A DNA stretch of 64,000 bases from Kitasatospora sp. SUK 42 (lineage in GTDB: Bacteria; Actinomycetota; Actinomycetes; Streptomycetales; Streptomycetaceae): positions 1,582,330 to 1,646,329 of the forward strand of contig NZ_LFMD02000003.1 in assembly GCF_015776785.2 (NCBI RefSeq). Direction: 5' to 3'. Position 1 is the stretch's first letter; the number at the start of each line of letters is the position of its first letter. The notes beneath the pieces were generated by a model that saw only the letters and a list, made by a program, of their open reading frames with translations, was not told the origin of the DNA and ran no database searches. The translations under genes were made by a program, and so were the position numbers. This document shows, one piece after another, positions 36,927 through 45,813 of this stretch.

Positions 36927-37902
36927 GTGCCGTCTCCGTCCTGGTCGGCCGCTCCGGCCGAGGTCTCGTCCTTCTTCTCCCCCGGTTCGCCGCCCGACGG
37001 CGGCTCCTCCTCGTGGGCGGGCACCGGGTTGTGCCAGGGAGCGTCGGCGGACCGGGGCGCGTCGGCGGGCCGGGGCCGCGCGGGGGCGGCGGGCTCGGGG
37101 GCGGGCTCGGCAGCGGGTTCGTCGGCGGGCTTGGCCGCGGGTTCGTCGGCCGTCTGGCTGACCGAGCCCTCGGACACCGACCGCGTCCGCCGCGGCCGGT
37201 CCGCCCGCACCGGCGGAGCACCCTCGGCGGCGGGAGCGGCGGGAGCGGCCGCAGGAGCCTCGGCACCCGCCTGGCTCGCCGACCCCTCCGACACCGACCC
37301 CGCGCACCGCGCGCGGGCCGCTCGGCGACCGGCGGCAGGGTGCCCTTGAGCGGCCCCCACTCGTTCGGGTCCGGCACACCGGCCGGCTGCATCTTGCGAC
37401 GGGCCGGCCCGTCGCCGTGGTCCGACTCGCCCGGCTCCTTGGCGCCGGGCCAGGCCTTGGCGACCCGGGCCGCGAGCACGAACTCCTTGCGCAGCGGGTG
37501 CCCCTCGAAGCCGTCCGGCAGCAGCAGGGTGGCCAGGTACGGGTGCCCGGGGAAGTCGATGCCGAACATCTCGTGCGTCTCGCGCTCGTGCCAGGCCGCC
37601 CCCGCGTACACGGCCACGGCGGTCGGCAGCGCGGCCCCCTCGCGCGGCACCCGGGTGCGCAGCGCGAGGTGCCGCACGCCCGGCGCCTCGGCGGCGGCCA
37701 GGTGCGCGACCACGGAGAAGCCCTCGGCGAGCTCGTCGACGGCGCTCAGCCAGTCGAAGAAGCCCAGGCCCAGCACGTCGCGGGCGTTGGTGAGCGCCTC
37801 GATCCAGCGCTCGGCGGGGACGTCGACGGTGATCAGCCCGTACGCCTCGGCGCCGGTCGCCCACTCCCCGACCGACGCCGCGTACTGCTCGGCGGACGTC
37901 AC
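36923..37902 (-). CDS. nuoC: NADH-quinone oxidoreductase subunit C, with an apparent frameshift in its tail
   Basis: GTG start overlapping the nuoB stop. Residues 1 to ~190 are a complete NuoC 30-kDa domain: [77 protein letters not shown]. Soon after (about 37298-37325) that frame turns into Arg-rich noise and stays open far through nuoH, while a second frame (one base missing) supplies a sensible acidic tail, [16 protein letters not shown] ... [12 protein letters not shown] ... DQDGDGT, whose stop overlaps the nuoH GTG. The 980-bp span is one base short of a whole codon number. Either an assembly error in GC-rich repeats or a real mutation; the folded domain is unaffected. Confidence 0.85.
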
Positions 37903-38537
37903 GAGGCTCCCCCTTCCGGAGCGTCCGGCCCCGCCACCAGCGGGCGGCGCAGCGCCGCCGCGGGCGCGGTGTAGCGGCCGGGCAGGGACTCGGCGGCGAT
38001 CTTCTCCTGGAGCTTGAGGATGCCCTGGAGCAGCGCCTCGGGCCGGGGCGGGCAGCCGGGCACGTAGACGTCGACCGGGATGATCTGGTCCACGCCCTTG
38101 GTCACCGAGTACGAGTCCCAGTACGGGCCGCCCGAGTTGGAGCAGGCGCCGAAGGAGATGACGTACTTCGGCTCCGGCATCTGCTCGTAGAGGCGCTTGA
38201 CGGCGGGCGCCATCTTGTCGGTGACCGTCCCGGAGACGATCATCAGATCCGCCTGACGGGGTCCCGGCGCGAACGGGATGACACCCATCCGGATGAAGTC
38301 GTGCTTGGCCATGGACGCGGCGATGAACTCGATCGCGCAGCAGGCCAGGCCGAAGTTGAAGCACCAGAGGCTGTAGCGGCGGCCCCAGTTGAGCACGACC
38401 TTGACCGGATCGGGCGCGAGCCGGGCCAGCGGGCCTATGCCGCGGCGCTCGACGGCGCCGGGGCGGGCCGGGTCGGGCAGGCCGAGCGGGACGGGGCCGC
38501 CCTGCGCGCCGTGCGAGTGGGTGTGTGTCACGTCCAT
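37899..38537 (-). CDS. nuoB: NADH-quinone oxidoreductase subunit B
   Basis: 212 residues. Cluster N2 ligands are visible: tandem cysteines in [10 protein letters not shown] (about 64-65), FGACSNSGG (about 130) and [12 protein letters not shown] (about 160). A His-rich, flexible N-terminus ([11 protein letters not shown]) is longer than usual. NuoB passes electrons to quinone at the NuoB/NuoD interface. Its start overlaps nuoA by 10 bp and its end overlaps nuoC by 4. Confidence 0.96.
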   Translation of the reverse strand: MDVTHTHSHGAQGGPVPLGLPDPARPGAVERRGIGPLARLAPDPVKVVLNWGRRYSLWCFNFGLACCAIEFIAASMAKHDFIRMGVIPFAPGPRQADLMIVSGTVTDKMAPAVKRLYEQMPEPKYVISFGACSNSGGPYWDSYSVTKGVDQIIPVDVYVPGCPPRPEALLQGILKLQEKIAAESLPGRYTAPAAALRRPLVAGPDAPEGGAS

Positions 38538-38944
38538 TCCAGAACGCCCTTCTTCCAGGCGTAGAGCAGCCCGACCGCGAGGAAGCCGATGAAGAGGAAC
38601 ATCTCGACCAGCGTTCCGGCGCCGTACCCGGCGGTGGCGAAGACCGTCGCCCACGGGAACAGGTAGATCGCGTCGACCGCGAAGATCACGTACAGGAAGG
38701 CGTACACGTAGTAGCGGATCTGGGTGTGCGCCCAGTCCTCGCCCACCGGGTCCACTCCGCACTCGTAGGCGAGGAGTTTCTCGGGCGAGTACACCACCGG
38801 CCGCAGCAGCCGGTTGGCGGTGAACGCCACGGCCACGAAGAGCACCCCGACGACGGCCAGCAGGCCCATCGCGGCGTACGCGTTGAAGTAGCCGCCGCCG
38901 ACCGCCGGGTCGGCCACGACGGCAGCCGTGTGCTGCCCCTCCAT
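38528..38944 (-). CDS. nuoA: NADH-quinone oxidoreductase subunit A
   Basis: 138 residues with three helices, first gene of the operon. Motifs: [48 protein letters not shown], the conserved NuoA loop with its cysteine and acidic residues, and [20 protein letters not shown]. The N-terminus is hydrophilic for ~20 residues. The upstream gap should contain the operon promoter. Confidence 0.95.
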   Translation of the reverse strand: MEGQHTAAVVADPAVGGGYFNAYAAMGLLAVVGVLFVAVAFTANRLLRPVVYSPEKLLAYECGVDPVGEDWAHTQIRYYVYAFLYVIFAVDAIYLFPWATVFATAGYGAGTLVEMFLFIGFLAVGLLYAWKKGVLEWT

Positions 38945-39294
38945 GCCTTCGCCTCCACCTCGTCCGCGAGCCCGCCCTCGGGAAAAGTTCCCCTCAGGTC
39001 AGTTCTACGACTTTCCTCGCACGGTCTTAATCCTGACCCTTTACCCGGCCAATGCGTGAGTCTAAGGGGACGGCTCCGCTCCGCCCGAACCCCGCCCGCT
39101 CCGCGGGACGCCCCGTGGACGCCGGTGCGGGCGTCCACGGGGCGGAGCGGGGCCCGGAACGGGGGTGGGGCCGGAGGCCGGACCGGGGGTGGGGATAACC
39201 CCCGGTCCGGAAGATGTATCACCCCCATGGCACCCCCCGCCCCCGGTTCGGGAAGCTTGGTGGGCCAGCTCGACCAAGAGGGACGGATGATCCG
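38945..39294. other. Divergent intergenic region between nuoA and a sensor kinase gene
   Basis: About 350 bp without a gene. Two strong hairpins are present: 15-bp arms at 39109-39123 and 39130-39144 (CGCCCCGTGGACGCC and complement), and 13-bp arms at 39178-39190 and 39198-39210 (CCGGACCGGGGGT and complement). They lie between two divergent starts, where terminators are not expected, so they may insulate the two promoters or lie in a leader. The stretch 38990-39060 is relatively AT-rich (TTCTACGACTTTCC, GGTCTTAATCC) and is the likely nuo promoter; no clean -35/-10 pair can be named. Confidence 0.5.
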
Positions 39295-40518
39295 ATGAAG
39301 CCGCTGCACCTCCGCGCCGTGGACGCCATCAAGGAGCAGGACGCTCGGATGGAGCGCCCGCCGCTGTACGGCGCGCGGATGTGGCACCAGATCGGGCGGC
39401 TGATGCTCAACCTGCCGCTCGGCATCGCCGGCTTCGTCCTCGCGATCACCACCCTCTCGGTCGGCCTGGGCCTGTCGGTCACGGTGATCGGCCTGCCGCT
39501 TCTGGCCGCCGGGCTGGCCGGCTCCCGCGCCCTGGGCGGGCTGGGCCGCCGCCGCGCCCGCTCGGCGTACGGCTCCGCGATCGACGAGCCGGAGCCGGTG
39601 AAGCCTCGTCGGCCGGGGGTGGTCGGCTTCACCATCGCCCACCTCACCGACCTGCTGAACTGGCGCTCGGCGCTCTACAACGTGCTGATGCTGCCCTGGG
39701 GCATCCTGAGCTTCGCGCTGTCGCTGGTCTCGGTGATCGTGCTGTGGCCGGTGCTGCCCTGGGTGGTGCGCGGGCTGGCGGCGGTCGACCGGATCCTGGT
39801 CGAGTCGCTGCTCTTCCCGGGCGCCCTGGCCGAGCGGGTGCGCGAGCTGGAGGACGACCGCGGCACCGTGGTCGACACCGCCGCCGCCGACCTGCGCCGG
39901 ATCGAGCGCGACCTGCACGACGGCGCCCAGGCCCGGCTGGTCGCGCTGGCGATGGACCTCGGCATGGCCAAGGAGCGGCTGCGCGAGGTGGAGTCGGAGG
40001 ACGACGTGGCGGCCGCCACCCGCATGGTCGACAACGCGCACGGCGAGGTGAAGCTGGCCCTGCAGGAGCTGCGCGACCTGGCCCGCGGCATCCACCCGGC
40101 GGTGCTGACCGACCGCGGCCTGGACGCGGCGCTGTCCGCGGTCGCGGCCCGCTGCACCGTCCCGGGCGGGGTGAAGGTGAACGTCGACCTGACCGGGGCG
40201 GACGGCGAGCCCGAGCGCCCGGACTCGGCGGTCGAGGGCATCGCCTACTTCACCGTCAGCGAGCTGCTGACCAACGTCTCCAAGCACGCGGGCGCCCGCA
40301 CCGCCTCGGTCGAGGTCTGGCGCTCGGACGACCAGCTGATGGTGCTGGTCCAGGACGACGGGAAGGGCGGCGCGGCCCCGTACCCGGGCAGCGGCCTGGC
40401 CGGGCTGGCCGAGCGGATCCGGGCGGTGGACGGGGTGTTCCTGGTGGAAAGCCCTGAGGGCGGCCCGACCACCGTCACCGTCGAGCTGCCCTGGCGCACC
40501 CGCACCACCCGCCGCTGA
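39295..40518 (+). CDS. NarL-type sensor histidine kinase with PF13796-like sensor
   Basis: 407 residues. The N-terminal half is a membrane sensor (four helices about 35-170; LMLNLPLGIAGFVLAITTLSVGLGLSVTVIGLPLLAAGL) like the actinobacterial Putative_sensor domain. The HisKA_3 region has the phospho-acceptor H208 in ERDLHDGAQARLVALAMDLGMAKE. The ATPase domain has the N box SELLTNVSKHAGA and G box DDGKGGAAPYPGSGLAGLAERI. The ATG has GGGACGG upstream. No response regulator is adjacent: the next gene, convergent, is a protease. Its partner must lie elsewhere, unlike the usual paired layout. Confidence 0.88.
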   Translation: MKPLHLRAVDAIKEQDARMERPPLYGARMWHQIGRLMLNLPLGIAGFVLAITTLSVGLGLSVTVIGLPLLAAGLAGSRALGGLGRRRARSAYGSAIDEPEPVKPRRPGVVGFTIAHLTDLLNWRSALYNVLMLPWGILSFALSLVSVIVLWPVLPWVVRGLAAVDRILVESLLFPGALAERVRELEDDRGTVVDTAAADLRRIERDLHDGAQARLVALAMDLGMAKERLREVESEDDVAAATRMVDNAHGEVKLALQELRDLARGIHPAVLTDRGLDAALSAVAARCTVPGGVKVNVDLTGADGEPERPDSAVEGIAYFTVSELLTNVSKHAGARTASVEVWRSDDQLMVLVQDDGKGGAAPYPGSGLAGLAERIRAVDGVFLVESPEGGPTTVTVELPWRTRTTRR

Positions 40519-40591
40519 GCCCCCGGGCAGGCCCCAGGGCGCCGGAACCCCGCCGAGGCGGTGGACGAGGTCCCGGCGCGCCGCACCGGGA

Positions 40592-41740
40592 CTACGAGCC
40601 GGTCTCCAGCGTGCCGAGGGTGACCTCGGCGGTCTGGGCGTTGCCGTCCCGGACGTAGCCGACGGAGACCTTGCTGCCCGGGGTGAGCGAGGCGAGCGCG
40701 GTGGTGAGCGCGTTCAGGGAGTCGACCGGGGTGTCGCCGATCTTGGTGATGACGTCGCCGGGCTGCAGCCCCGCCGAGGCGGCGGCGCCGCCCGGGCTGA
40801 CCGCCACGATGACCGCGCCGGACGGCTGGAACTGCTGGTTGAAGCTGGTCCGGGCGGTGATGCCGAGCGCGGCCCGGCCGGAGTTGGTGACCTTGCCCTG
40901 CTTGATCAGCTGGTCGGTAATGTTGGTGATGGTCGAGGCCGGGATCGCGAAGCCGATGCCGGGGGCGGCCGCGCCGTTGGTCTGCGGCTCGGTCGCGGCG
41001 AGGGTGTTGATGCCGATCACCTGGCTGTCCAGGTTGACCAGCGCGCCGCCGCTGTTGCCCGGGTTGATCGCGGCCGAGGTCTGCACCATGTTGCCGATGG
41101 TGGCGCCCGGCGAGCCGACGCCCTTGGGCTCGGAGACGGTCCGCGCGGTGGCCGAGACGATGCCCTGGGTGACGCTGCTGGAGAGGCCCAGCGGGCTGCC
41201 CATGGCGAGGGTGATCTGGCCGAGCTCGACCTTGCTCGAATCGCCGAAGACGGCGGGCTTGAGGCCGCTCGGCGCACTGTTGAGCCTGATCACCGCGAGG
41301 TCGCTGTCCGGGTAGCTGCCGACCAGGCTGGCGTCCAGGGTCTTGCTGCTGTTGGCGAGGGTGACGGTGAAGCTGGTGGCGGTGCCGACCACGTGGGCGT
41401 TGGTGACGATGTCGCCCTTGTCGTCGTAGACGATCCCGGAGCCGAGGCTGTCGCCGGTGGTGATCTGCACCACGGAGGGCAGCACGTCGGCGATCACCCT
41501 CTGGTACGCGTCCTGCAGCTGGTTCCCGCCGCCCGGCTGGGAGGGGGCCGGGGAGGCCTGCGGGGCTTTGCCGGCGGTCTGCGAGGCGGCGGACGAGGAC
41601 GAGGGGGAGCTGCTGCACCCGGCCAGCGCCAGTGCCGTCAGCACCGCGACCACGCCCGGCGCGAGCAGCCGCACCGCCCTGGGTCCGGTCGGCCGGGGCC
41701 CGCTCGGCACCGGACGGTTGCGTTCCTTCGTTCGACTCAC
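40592..41740 (-). CDS. HtrA/DegP-like trypsin-fold serine protease with PDZ domain, lipoprotein
   Basis: 382 residues. A basic N-region and hydrophobic stretch end in the lipobox LALAGC (C42), so the mature protein is a membrane-anchored lipoprotein on the outer face. A Ser/Pro linker (43-73) precedes the protease domain with the triad H116 (TNAHVV), D147 (YPDSDLAVI) and S230 (INPGNSGGAL). A single PDZ domain follows (about 290-380: ALGITARTSF, GAAASAGLQPGDVITKIGDTPV). It degrades or senses damaged exported proteins. It converges with the sensor kinase gene; a weak GCGCCGG/CCGGCGC dyad (40539-40579) lies between. Confidence 0.93.
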   Translation of the reverse strand: MSRTKERNRPVPSGPRPTGPRAVRLLAPGVVAVLTALALAGCSSSPSSSSAASQTAGKAPQASPAPSQPGGGNQLQDAYQRVIADVLPSVVQITTGDSLGSGIVYDDKGDIVTNAHVVGTATSFTVTLANSSKTLDASLVGSYPDSDLAVIRLNSAPSGLKPAVFGDSSKVELGQITLAMGSPLGLSSSVTQGIVSATARTVSEPKGVGSPGATIGNMVQTSAAINPGNSGGALVNLDSQVIGINTLAATEPQTNGAAAPGIGFAIPASTITNITDQLIKQGKVTNSGRAALGITARTSFNQQFQPSGAVIVAVSPGGAAASAGLQPGDVITKIGDTPVDSLNALTTALASLTPGSKVSVGYVRDGNAQTAEVTLGTLETGS

Positions 41741-41941
41741 CTGGCTGCCTCCGATTCGTCACCACGCCGAGGGCGCGGACATGAGAGCACGGAAATCCTT
41801 GTCAGCATTTCACCGGTTTGTCCGTATTGCCGAGTCGGCTCGCACCCAATGGGTGAACGGAATCGAACGCCCAGGGCACGCCTTGTGGGTCTCGCCACGG
41901 GCCCGGCGAAGATCCACAAGAGGCGCCCTAGGATGCGGTGC

Positions 41942-42928
41942 ATGACTTGGTTGATCACCGGCGGTGCCGGATACATCGGCGGGCACGTCGTCCGCCAGCT
42001 CCTCGATGCCGGAGAGCGTGTTGTCGTCCTGGACGACCTCAGCACCGGCGACGCCTCCCGGCTGCCGGCCGGCGTCCCGCTGGTCGAGGGCTCCACCCTG
42101 GACCGCGCCGCCCTGGACGCCGCGATCCGCGAGCACGGCATCGAGGGCATCCTGCACTTCGCCGCCAAGAAGCAGGTCGGCGAGTCGGTCGAACAGCCCT
42201 TCCTGTACTACCGCGAGAACATGATCGGCCTGCAGACCGTGCTGGAGGCCGCCGCCGAGGGGGGCGTCAAGCGCTTCCTGTTCTCCTCCTCCGCCGCCGT
42301 CTACGGCATGCCGGACGTCGACCTGGTCACCGAGTCCACCCCGTGCGCCCCGATGAGCCCGTACGGCGAGACCAAGCTGGCCGGCGAGTGGCTGGTCGCC
42401 GCGGCCGGGAAGGCCCACGGGATGTCGACCGTGGCCCTGCGCTACTTCAACGTGGCCGGCGCCGCCTCCCCCGAGCTGTCCGACGCCGGGGTGTTCAACC
42501 TGATCCCGATGGTCTTCGAGCGGCTGACCGCCGGCCAGGCGCCGCGGATCTTCGGCGACGACTACCCGACCCCCGACGGCACCTGCGTCCGCGACTTCAT
42601 CCATGTCTCCGACATCGCCTCGGCCCACGTGGCGGCCGCCAAGCGGCTGGCTGCCGACCCGGCCGGCCAAACCGCGCTGGTGCTCAACATCGGCCGCGGC
42701 GAGGGCGTCAGCGTCAAGGAGATGCTGGCGGTGATCGGCGAGGTCACCGGCTACGACACCGCCGCCGAGGTGACCCCGCGCCGCCCCGGCGACCCGGCCC
42801 GGGTGGTGGCCTCCGCCGAGCTGATCCACCGCGAGCTGGACTGGAGCGCCCGCCACGGCGTCAAGGAGATGGTCTCCTCCGCGTGGGAGGGCTGGTGCGC
42901 CCGCCACCCCGGGGCCCGCAGGGCCTGA
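41942..42928 (+). CDS. galE: UDP-glucose 4-epimerase
   Basis: A 328-residue extended short-chain dehydrogenase. NAD-binding TGGAGYIG (6-13), LDDLSTG, HFAAKKQVGES, FSSSAAVYG with the active serine and the Y141xxxK145 catalytic pair (SPYGETK). RYFNVAGA and DGTCVRDFIHVSDIA are typical GalE substrate-domain segments. It interconverts UDP-glucose and UDP-galactose for cell-surface sugars. A -10-like TAGGAT (41929-41934) lies 7 nt before the ATG with no ribosome site, so the transcript is probably leaderless. Confidence 0.92.
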   Translation: MTWLITGGAGYIGGHVVRQLLDAGERVVVLDDLSTGDASRLPAGVPLVEGSTLDRAALDAAIREHGIEGILHFAAKKQVGESVEQPFLYYRENMIGLQTVLEAAAEGGVKRFLFSSSAAVYGMPDVDLVTESTPCAPMSPYGETKLAGEWLVAAAGKAHGMSTVALRYFNVAGAASPELSDAGVFNLIPMVFERLTAGQAPRIFGDDYPTPDGTCVRDFIHVSDIASAHVAAAKRLAADPAGQTALVLNIGRGEGVSVKEMLAVIGEVTGYDTAAEVTPRRPGDPARVVASAELIHRELDWSARHGVKEMVSSAWEGWCARHPGARRA

Positions 42929-42962
42929 TCCGGCGCCACCGGCACGGCGGTGTCCGCCCCGC

Positions 42963-45386
42963 TCAGCGGGCGGGCACCGCCGTGCCGTAGAAGGCGTCCA
43001 GCGCGTACACGCAGCGGTCCTTGGAGCCGACGAAGACCCGCCCGCCGACCGCCACCGGGGAGCCGGTGAGCTCGCCCTTGGTGCCGAGTTCCCAGCGCAG
43101 CTGACCGCTCGCCAGGTCCAGGGTGTGCAGCGAGTGGTCCCGGCTGCCCAGGTGCACCAGTCCGTCGGCCACCGCCGGGGAGCCGACGATCTCGCCGCGC
43201 GCGGTGTAGCGCCAGCGCTCCCGGCCGGTCGCGGTCTCGAAGGCGTACAGCACCTCGCCGCTGCCGACCAGCGCCATGCCGTCCGAGACCACCACCGGCT
43301 CGGCGCCCTGGCGGCTGCCGGTGACCCCGCGCCAGCGGTCCAGGCCGGTGGCCGCGTCCAGCGCGTAGACGGTGCCCAGGTAGTCGGCCACGTAGACCGC
43401 GTCGGCGTCCAGGGCGGGCGGGGTGAACAGCACCACGGGGGCCTCGAAGCGCCAGCGCTCGACCCCGCTGGCCGCGTCCAGCGCGTACACCCGGGTGCCG
43501 GCCGTCACGTACAGCACGCCGCCGCGCTCGACCGGGTGCGAGGGCACGTCCTCGCCGACCGGGAAGGACCAGCGCAGGCCCGCGCCGTGCGGGTCGATGC
43601 AGCGCAGCCGCCCGGCGCCGTAGTAGTAGGCGGCGCCGGCGACCAGGACCGGCCCGGACTGCGGGTTCTCGTAGTCCTGCTGGGCGTCGTCGGCGCGCCA
43701 CAGCTCGGCGCCGGTGACGGCCGAACGCAGCTGGACGCCGCCGCCGCGGACACCGCAGCAGAGCACGCCGTCGACGGCGGAGAGCGAGTAGACCCAGCCG
43801 TCCAGCGAGGTGCGCCAGCGCTCGGTGCCGTCCGCGACGTCCACCGTGAACAGGTGCGGGCCGTCGGCGGCGTGCACCCGGCCGGCGTCCACCGCGAGCG
43901 CCCAGGCGACGTCCCGGGTCTTGTAGCGGCGCTCGCCGGAGGCGATGTCCAGCGCGTGCACCTCGAAGCTGGAGACGAAGAGCGTGCCGTCGGCGACCAC
44001 CGGGGTGCCCCAGACGTCGTTGGACATCCGGAACCGCCAGGGGCGCCAGTGGGCGGCCCTGGCCGGGGGCGGCGGGGCCTGGGCCGGGGCCGGAATCGGA
44101 ATCGGGGTCGGGGTCGGGACGGCCCGGCGGACCCAGTCGGTCTCGGCCGGGGCGGTGCTCGGGCCGGGCTGCTCGTGCTCGGCCCGCGGCCCCGGGCCTA
44201 TCCGCACCGAGGCGCCGGACAGCTGCACCTCGACGGAGCCGCCGCCGGAGGGCGCCCGGTGCTTGTTCTTGGAGGGGATCTTCGCGGTCGGGATCTCGCC
44301 GTCCGGGGCCTGGCCCGGGTGCGGCCCGGTGTGCACCGGCCCGGCCGGCGGCGGCGCGTGCCGCGCGCCGGGGTGGGTGCGCGGGTCGTCCGGCACCGGG
44401 TGCGGCGGCGCCTGCGGGTGCGGCGGCGCCTGCGGGTGGGACGGCTGCTGCGCCTCGGCCTGCCCGGGGTACGGGCGGGGCGGCGGCGCGCTCGGCCGGC
44501 GGCCGCGCTTGCGCTCGATCAGCTCCAGCGCGTTGGCGGGCAGCCAGTCGCCGGCCTCCCCGGAGGCGTCGTCCCGGGAGAACAGGTGCGGGGCCAGCTC
44601 GGCCTGGATCTGCGCGGGGGTGGGCCGCCGCTCGGGCGCCTGCTGCATGCAGGCGCGGGCCAGGTCCATCAGCTCGTGCGGCATGCCGGTGAGGTCCGGC
44701 TCCTCACGCAGCAGCTGGAACACCGTCTCGACCGGGTTGGAGCCCCGGTAGGGCGGGTGCCCGGTGGCACAGAAGATCATCAGCGAGCCGAGCGAGAAGA
44801 CGTCGCTGGCGCCCCGGACGGCACGGCTGTCCCGGGCCTGCTCCGGGGACATGTAGGCGGGGGTGCCGACCGCGACGTTGGTCATGGTCAGCCGGGTGCT
44901 GGAGACGCCGGCCGCGATGCCGAAGTCGATCACCTTCGGGCCGTCCTCGACCACCAGGACGTTGGAGGGCTTGAGGTCGCGGTGGACCAGCCCGGCCGCG
45001 TGGATGGACTGGAGGGCCTCGGCGATGCCGGCGACCAGCCAGCGGGTGGCGTCCACCGGCAGCGGGCCGCAGTCCTCGACCAGGTCCTCCAGCGACGGCG
45101 CCGGGATGTACGCGGTGGCCAGCCAGGGCACCCGGGCGTCCGCATCGGCGTCCACCACGGCCGCGGTGTAGAAGCCGCCGACCGTCTTGGCGGCCGCGAT
45201 CTCCCGGGCGAAGCGGACCCTGAACAGCTCGTCCTCGGCCAGCTCCCCCCGGACGGTCTTGATGGCCACCCGCCGGCCGGCCGCGGACCGCGCCAGGTAG
45301 ACGAGCCCCATCCCGCCCGCGCCGAGCCGCCCCAGCACCTCGAAGGGCCCGATCCGCCTCGGATCGTGCGCCGTCAGCTGGTCCAC
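42963..45386 (-). CDS. afsK: AfsK-type Ser/Thr protein kinase with PQQ propeller
   Basis: 807 residues from GTG (VDQLTAHDPRRIGPFEVLGRL). The kinase domain (13 to ~275) has the glycine loop LGAGGMGLVY, K43 (VAIKT), HRDLKPSN (D137) and D154 (IDFG), then GTPAYMSPEQA. A Pro-rich linker (about 315-510) follows. The C-terminal half opens with WRPWRFRMSNDVWGTPVV and contains about seven PQQ-like beta-propeller repeats (ALDAASGVERWRFEAPV and similar). Domain order and these sequences match AfsK, the membrane-associated kinase that phosphorylates AfsR and controls secondary metabolism and hyphal branching. The 75-codon upstream extension is not supported. The inhibitor gene kbpA, which I recall next to afsK in S. 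coelicolor, is not seen here. Confidence 0.9.
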   Translation of the reverse strand: MDQLTAHDPRRIGPFEVLGRLGAGGMGLVYLARSAAGRRVAIKTVRGELAEDELFRVRFAREIAAAKTVGGFYTAAVVDADADARVPWLATAYIPAPSLEDLVEDCGPLPVDATRWLVAGIAEALQSIHAAGLVHRDLKPSNVLVVEDGPKVIDFGIAAGVSSTRLTMTNVAVGTPAYMSPEQARDSRAVRGASDVFSLGSLMIFCATGHPPYRGSNPVETVFQLLREEPDLTGMPHELMDLARACMQQAPERRPTPAQIQAELAPHLFSRDDASGEAGDWLPANALELIERKRGRRPSAPPPRPYPGQAEAQQPSHPQAPPHPQAPPHPVPDDPRTHPGARHAPPPAGPVHTGPHPGQAPDGEIPTAKIPSKNKHRAPSGGGSVEVQLSGASVRIGPGPRAEHEQPGPSTAPAETDWVRRAVPTPTPIPIPAPAQAPPPPARAAHWRPWRFRMSNDVWGTPVVADGTLFVSSFEVHALDIASGERRYKTRDVAWALAVDAGRVHAADGPHLFTVDVADGTERWRTSLDGWVYSLSAVDGVLCCGVRGGGVQLRSAVTGAELWRADDAQQDYENPQSGPVLVAGAAYYYGAGRLRCIDPHGAGLRWSFPVGEDVPSHPVERGGVLYVTAGTRVYALDAASGVERWRFEAPVVLFTPPALDADAVYVADYLGTVYALDAATGLDRWRGVTGSRQGAEPVVVSDGMALVGSGEVLYAFETATGRERWRYTARGEIVGSPAVADGLVHLGSRDHSLHTLDLASGQLRWELGTKGELTGSPVAVGGRVFVGSKDRCVYALDAFYGTAVPAR

Positions 45387-45813
45387 TCCGCTGCCACCTC
45401 CCCGTTGTCCGCACCCGCCGCGTGGTGCCGGTCCCGATTCTCCAATGCCGCCCGGCGCATCTCCAACCTCCCCCATCCTGAGGCGGCTCCCGCACAGCCG
45501 CTGGTCAGCCATGACGGATCGGCCGGATTCTGACGCCCGTTCCGGCTGCGACTTGCCCGGGATGGGACGGACCGTCCATTTCCTGGGCGGTCTCCGGCCA
45601 TCACAGAACGTCACTCTCCGTGATCCGATCACCCCTCAGCGGACCCGCCGTCACGCTATGGGGTCAAAAGCACACGGGGGGGCTTCAAACGGGGGCTTCG
45701 AGGCCCGGTGAATATCCGTCCGAAGCGGTTCATGCCGCTATAGCAACCCCCCGTGCGGAGTAATAGTCGCATCACCGAATCGCGCCAAGATCGTGCCACG
45801 GTAAGCTGACGGC
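45387..45813. promoter_or_regulatory. Divergent control region of afsK and a TetR gene
   Basis: About 430 bp without a convincing gene; open frames here lack coding bias. For the plus-strand TetR gene, TAAGCT (45802-45807) lies 6 nt before the ATG, a likely leaderless promoter. Around 45640-45780 the region is relatively AT-rich (TCACGCTATGG, CCGCTATAGCAACC, GGAGTAATAGTCGC), but no dyad long enough to call an operator was found. Confidence 0.5.

Noticed and set aside
35404-38364. Single minus-strand frame of 986 codons joining nuoC and nuoI
   Set aside because: Only its ends match nuoC and nuoI. The middle is Arg/Pro-rich noise out of frame with nuoH. It exists because of the nuoC frameshift and absence of stops in high-GC DNA, and is not a fusion protein.
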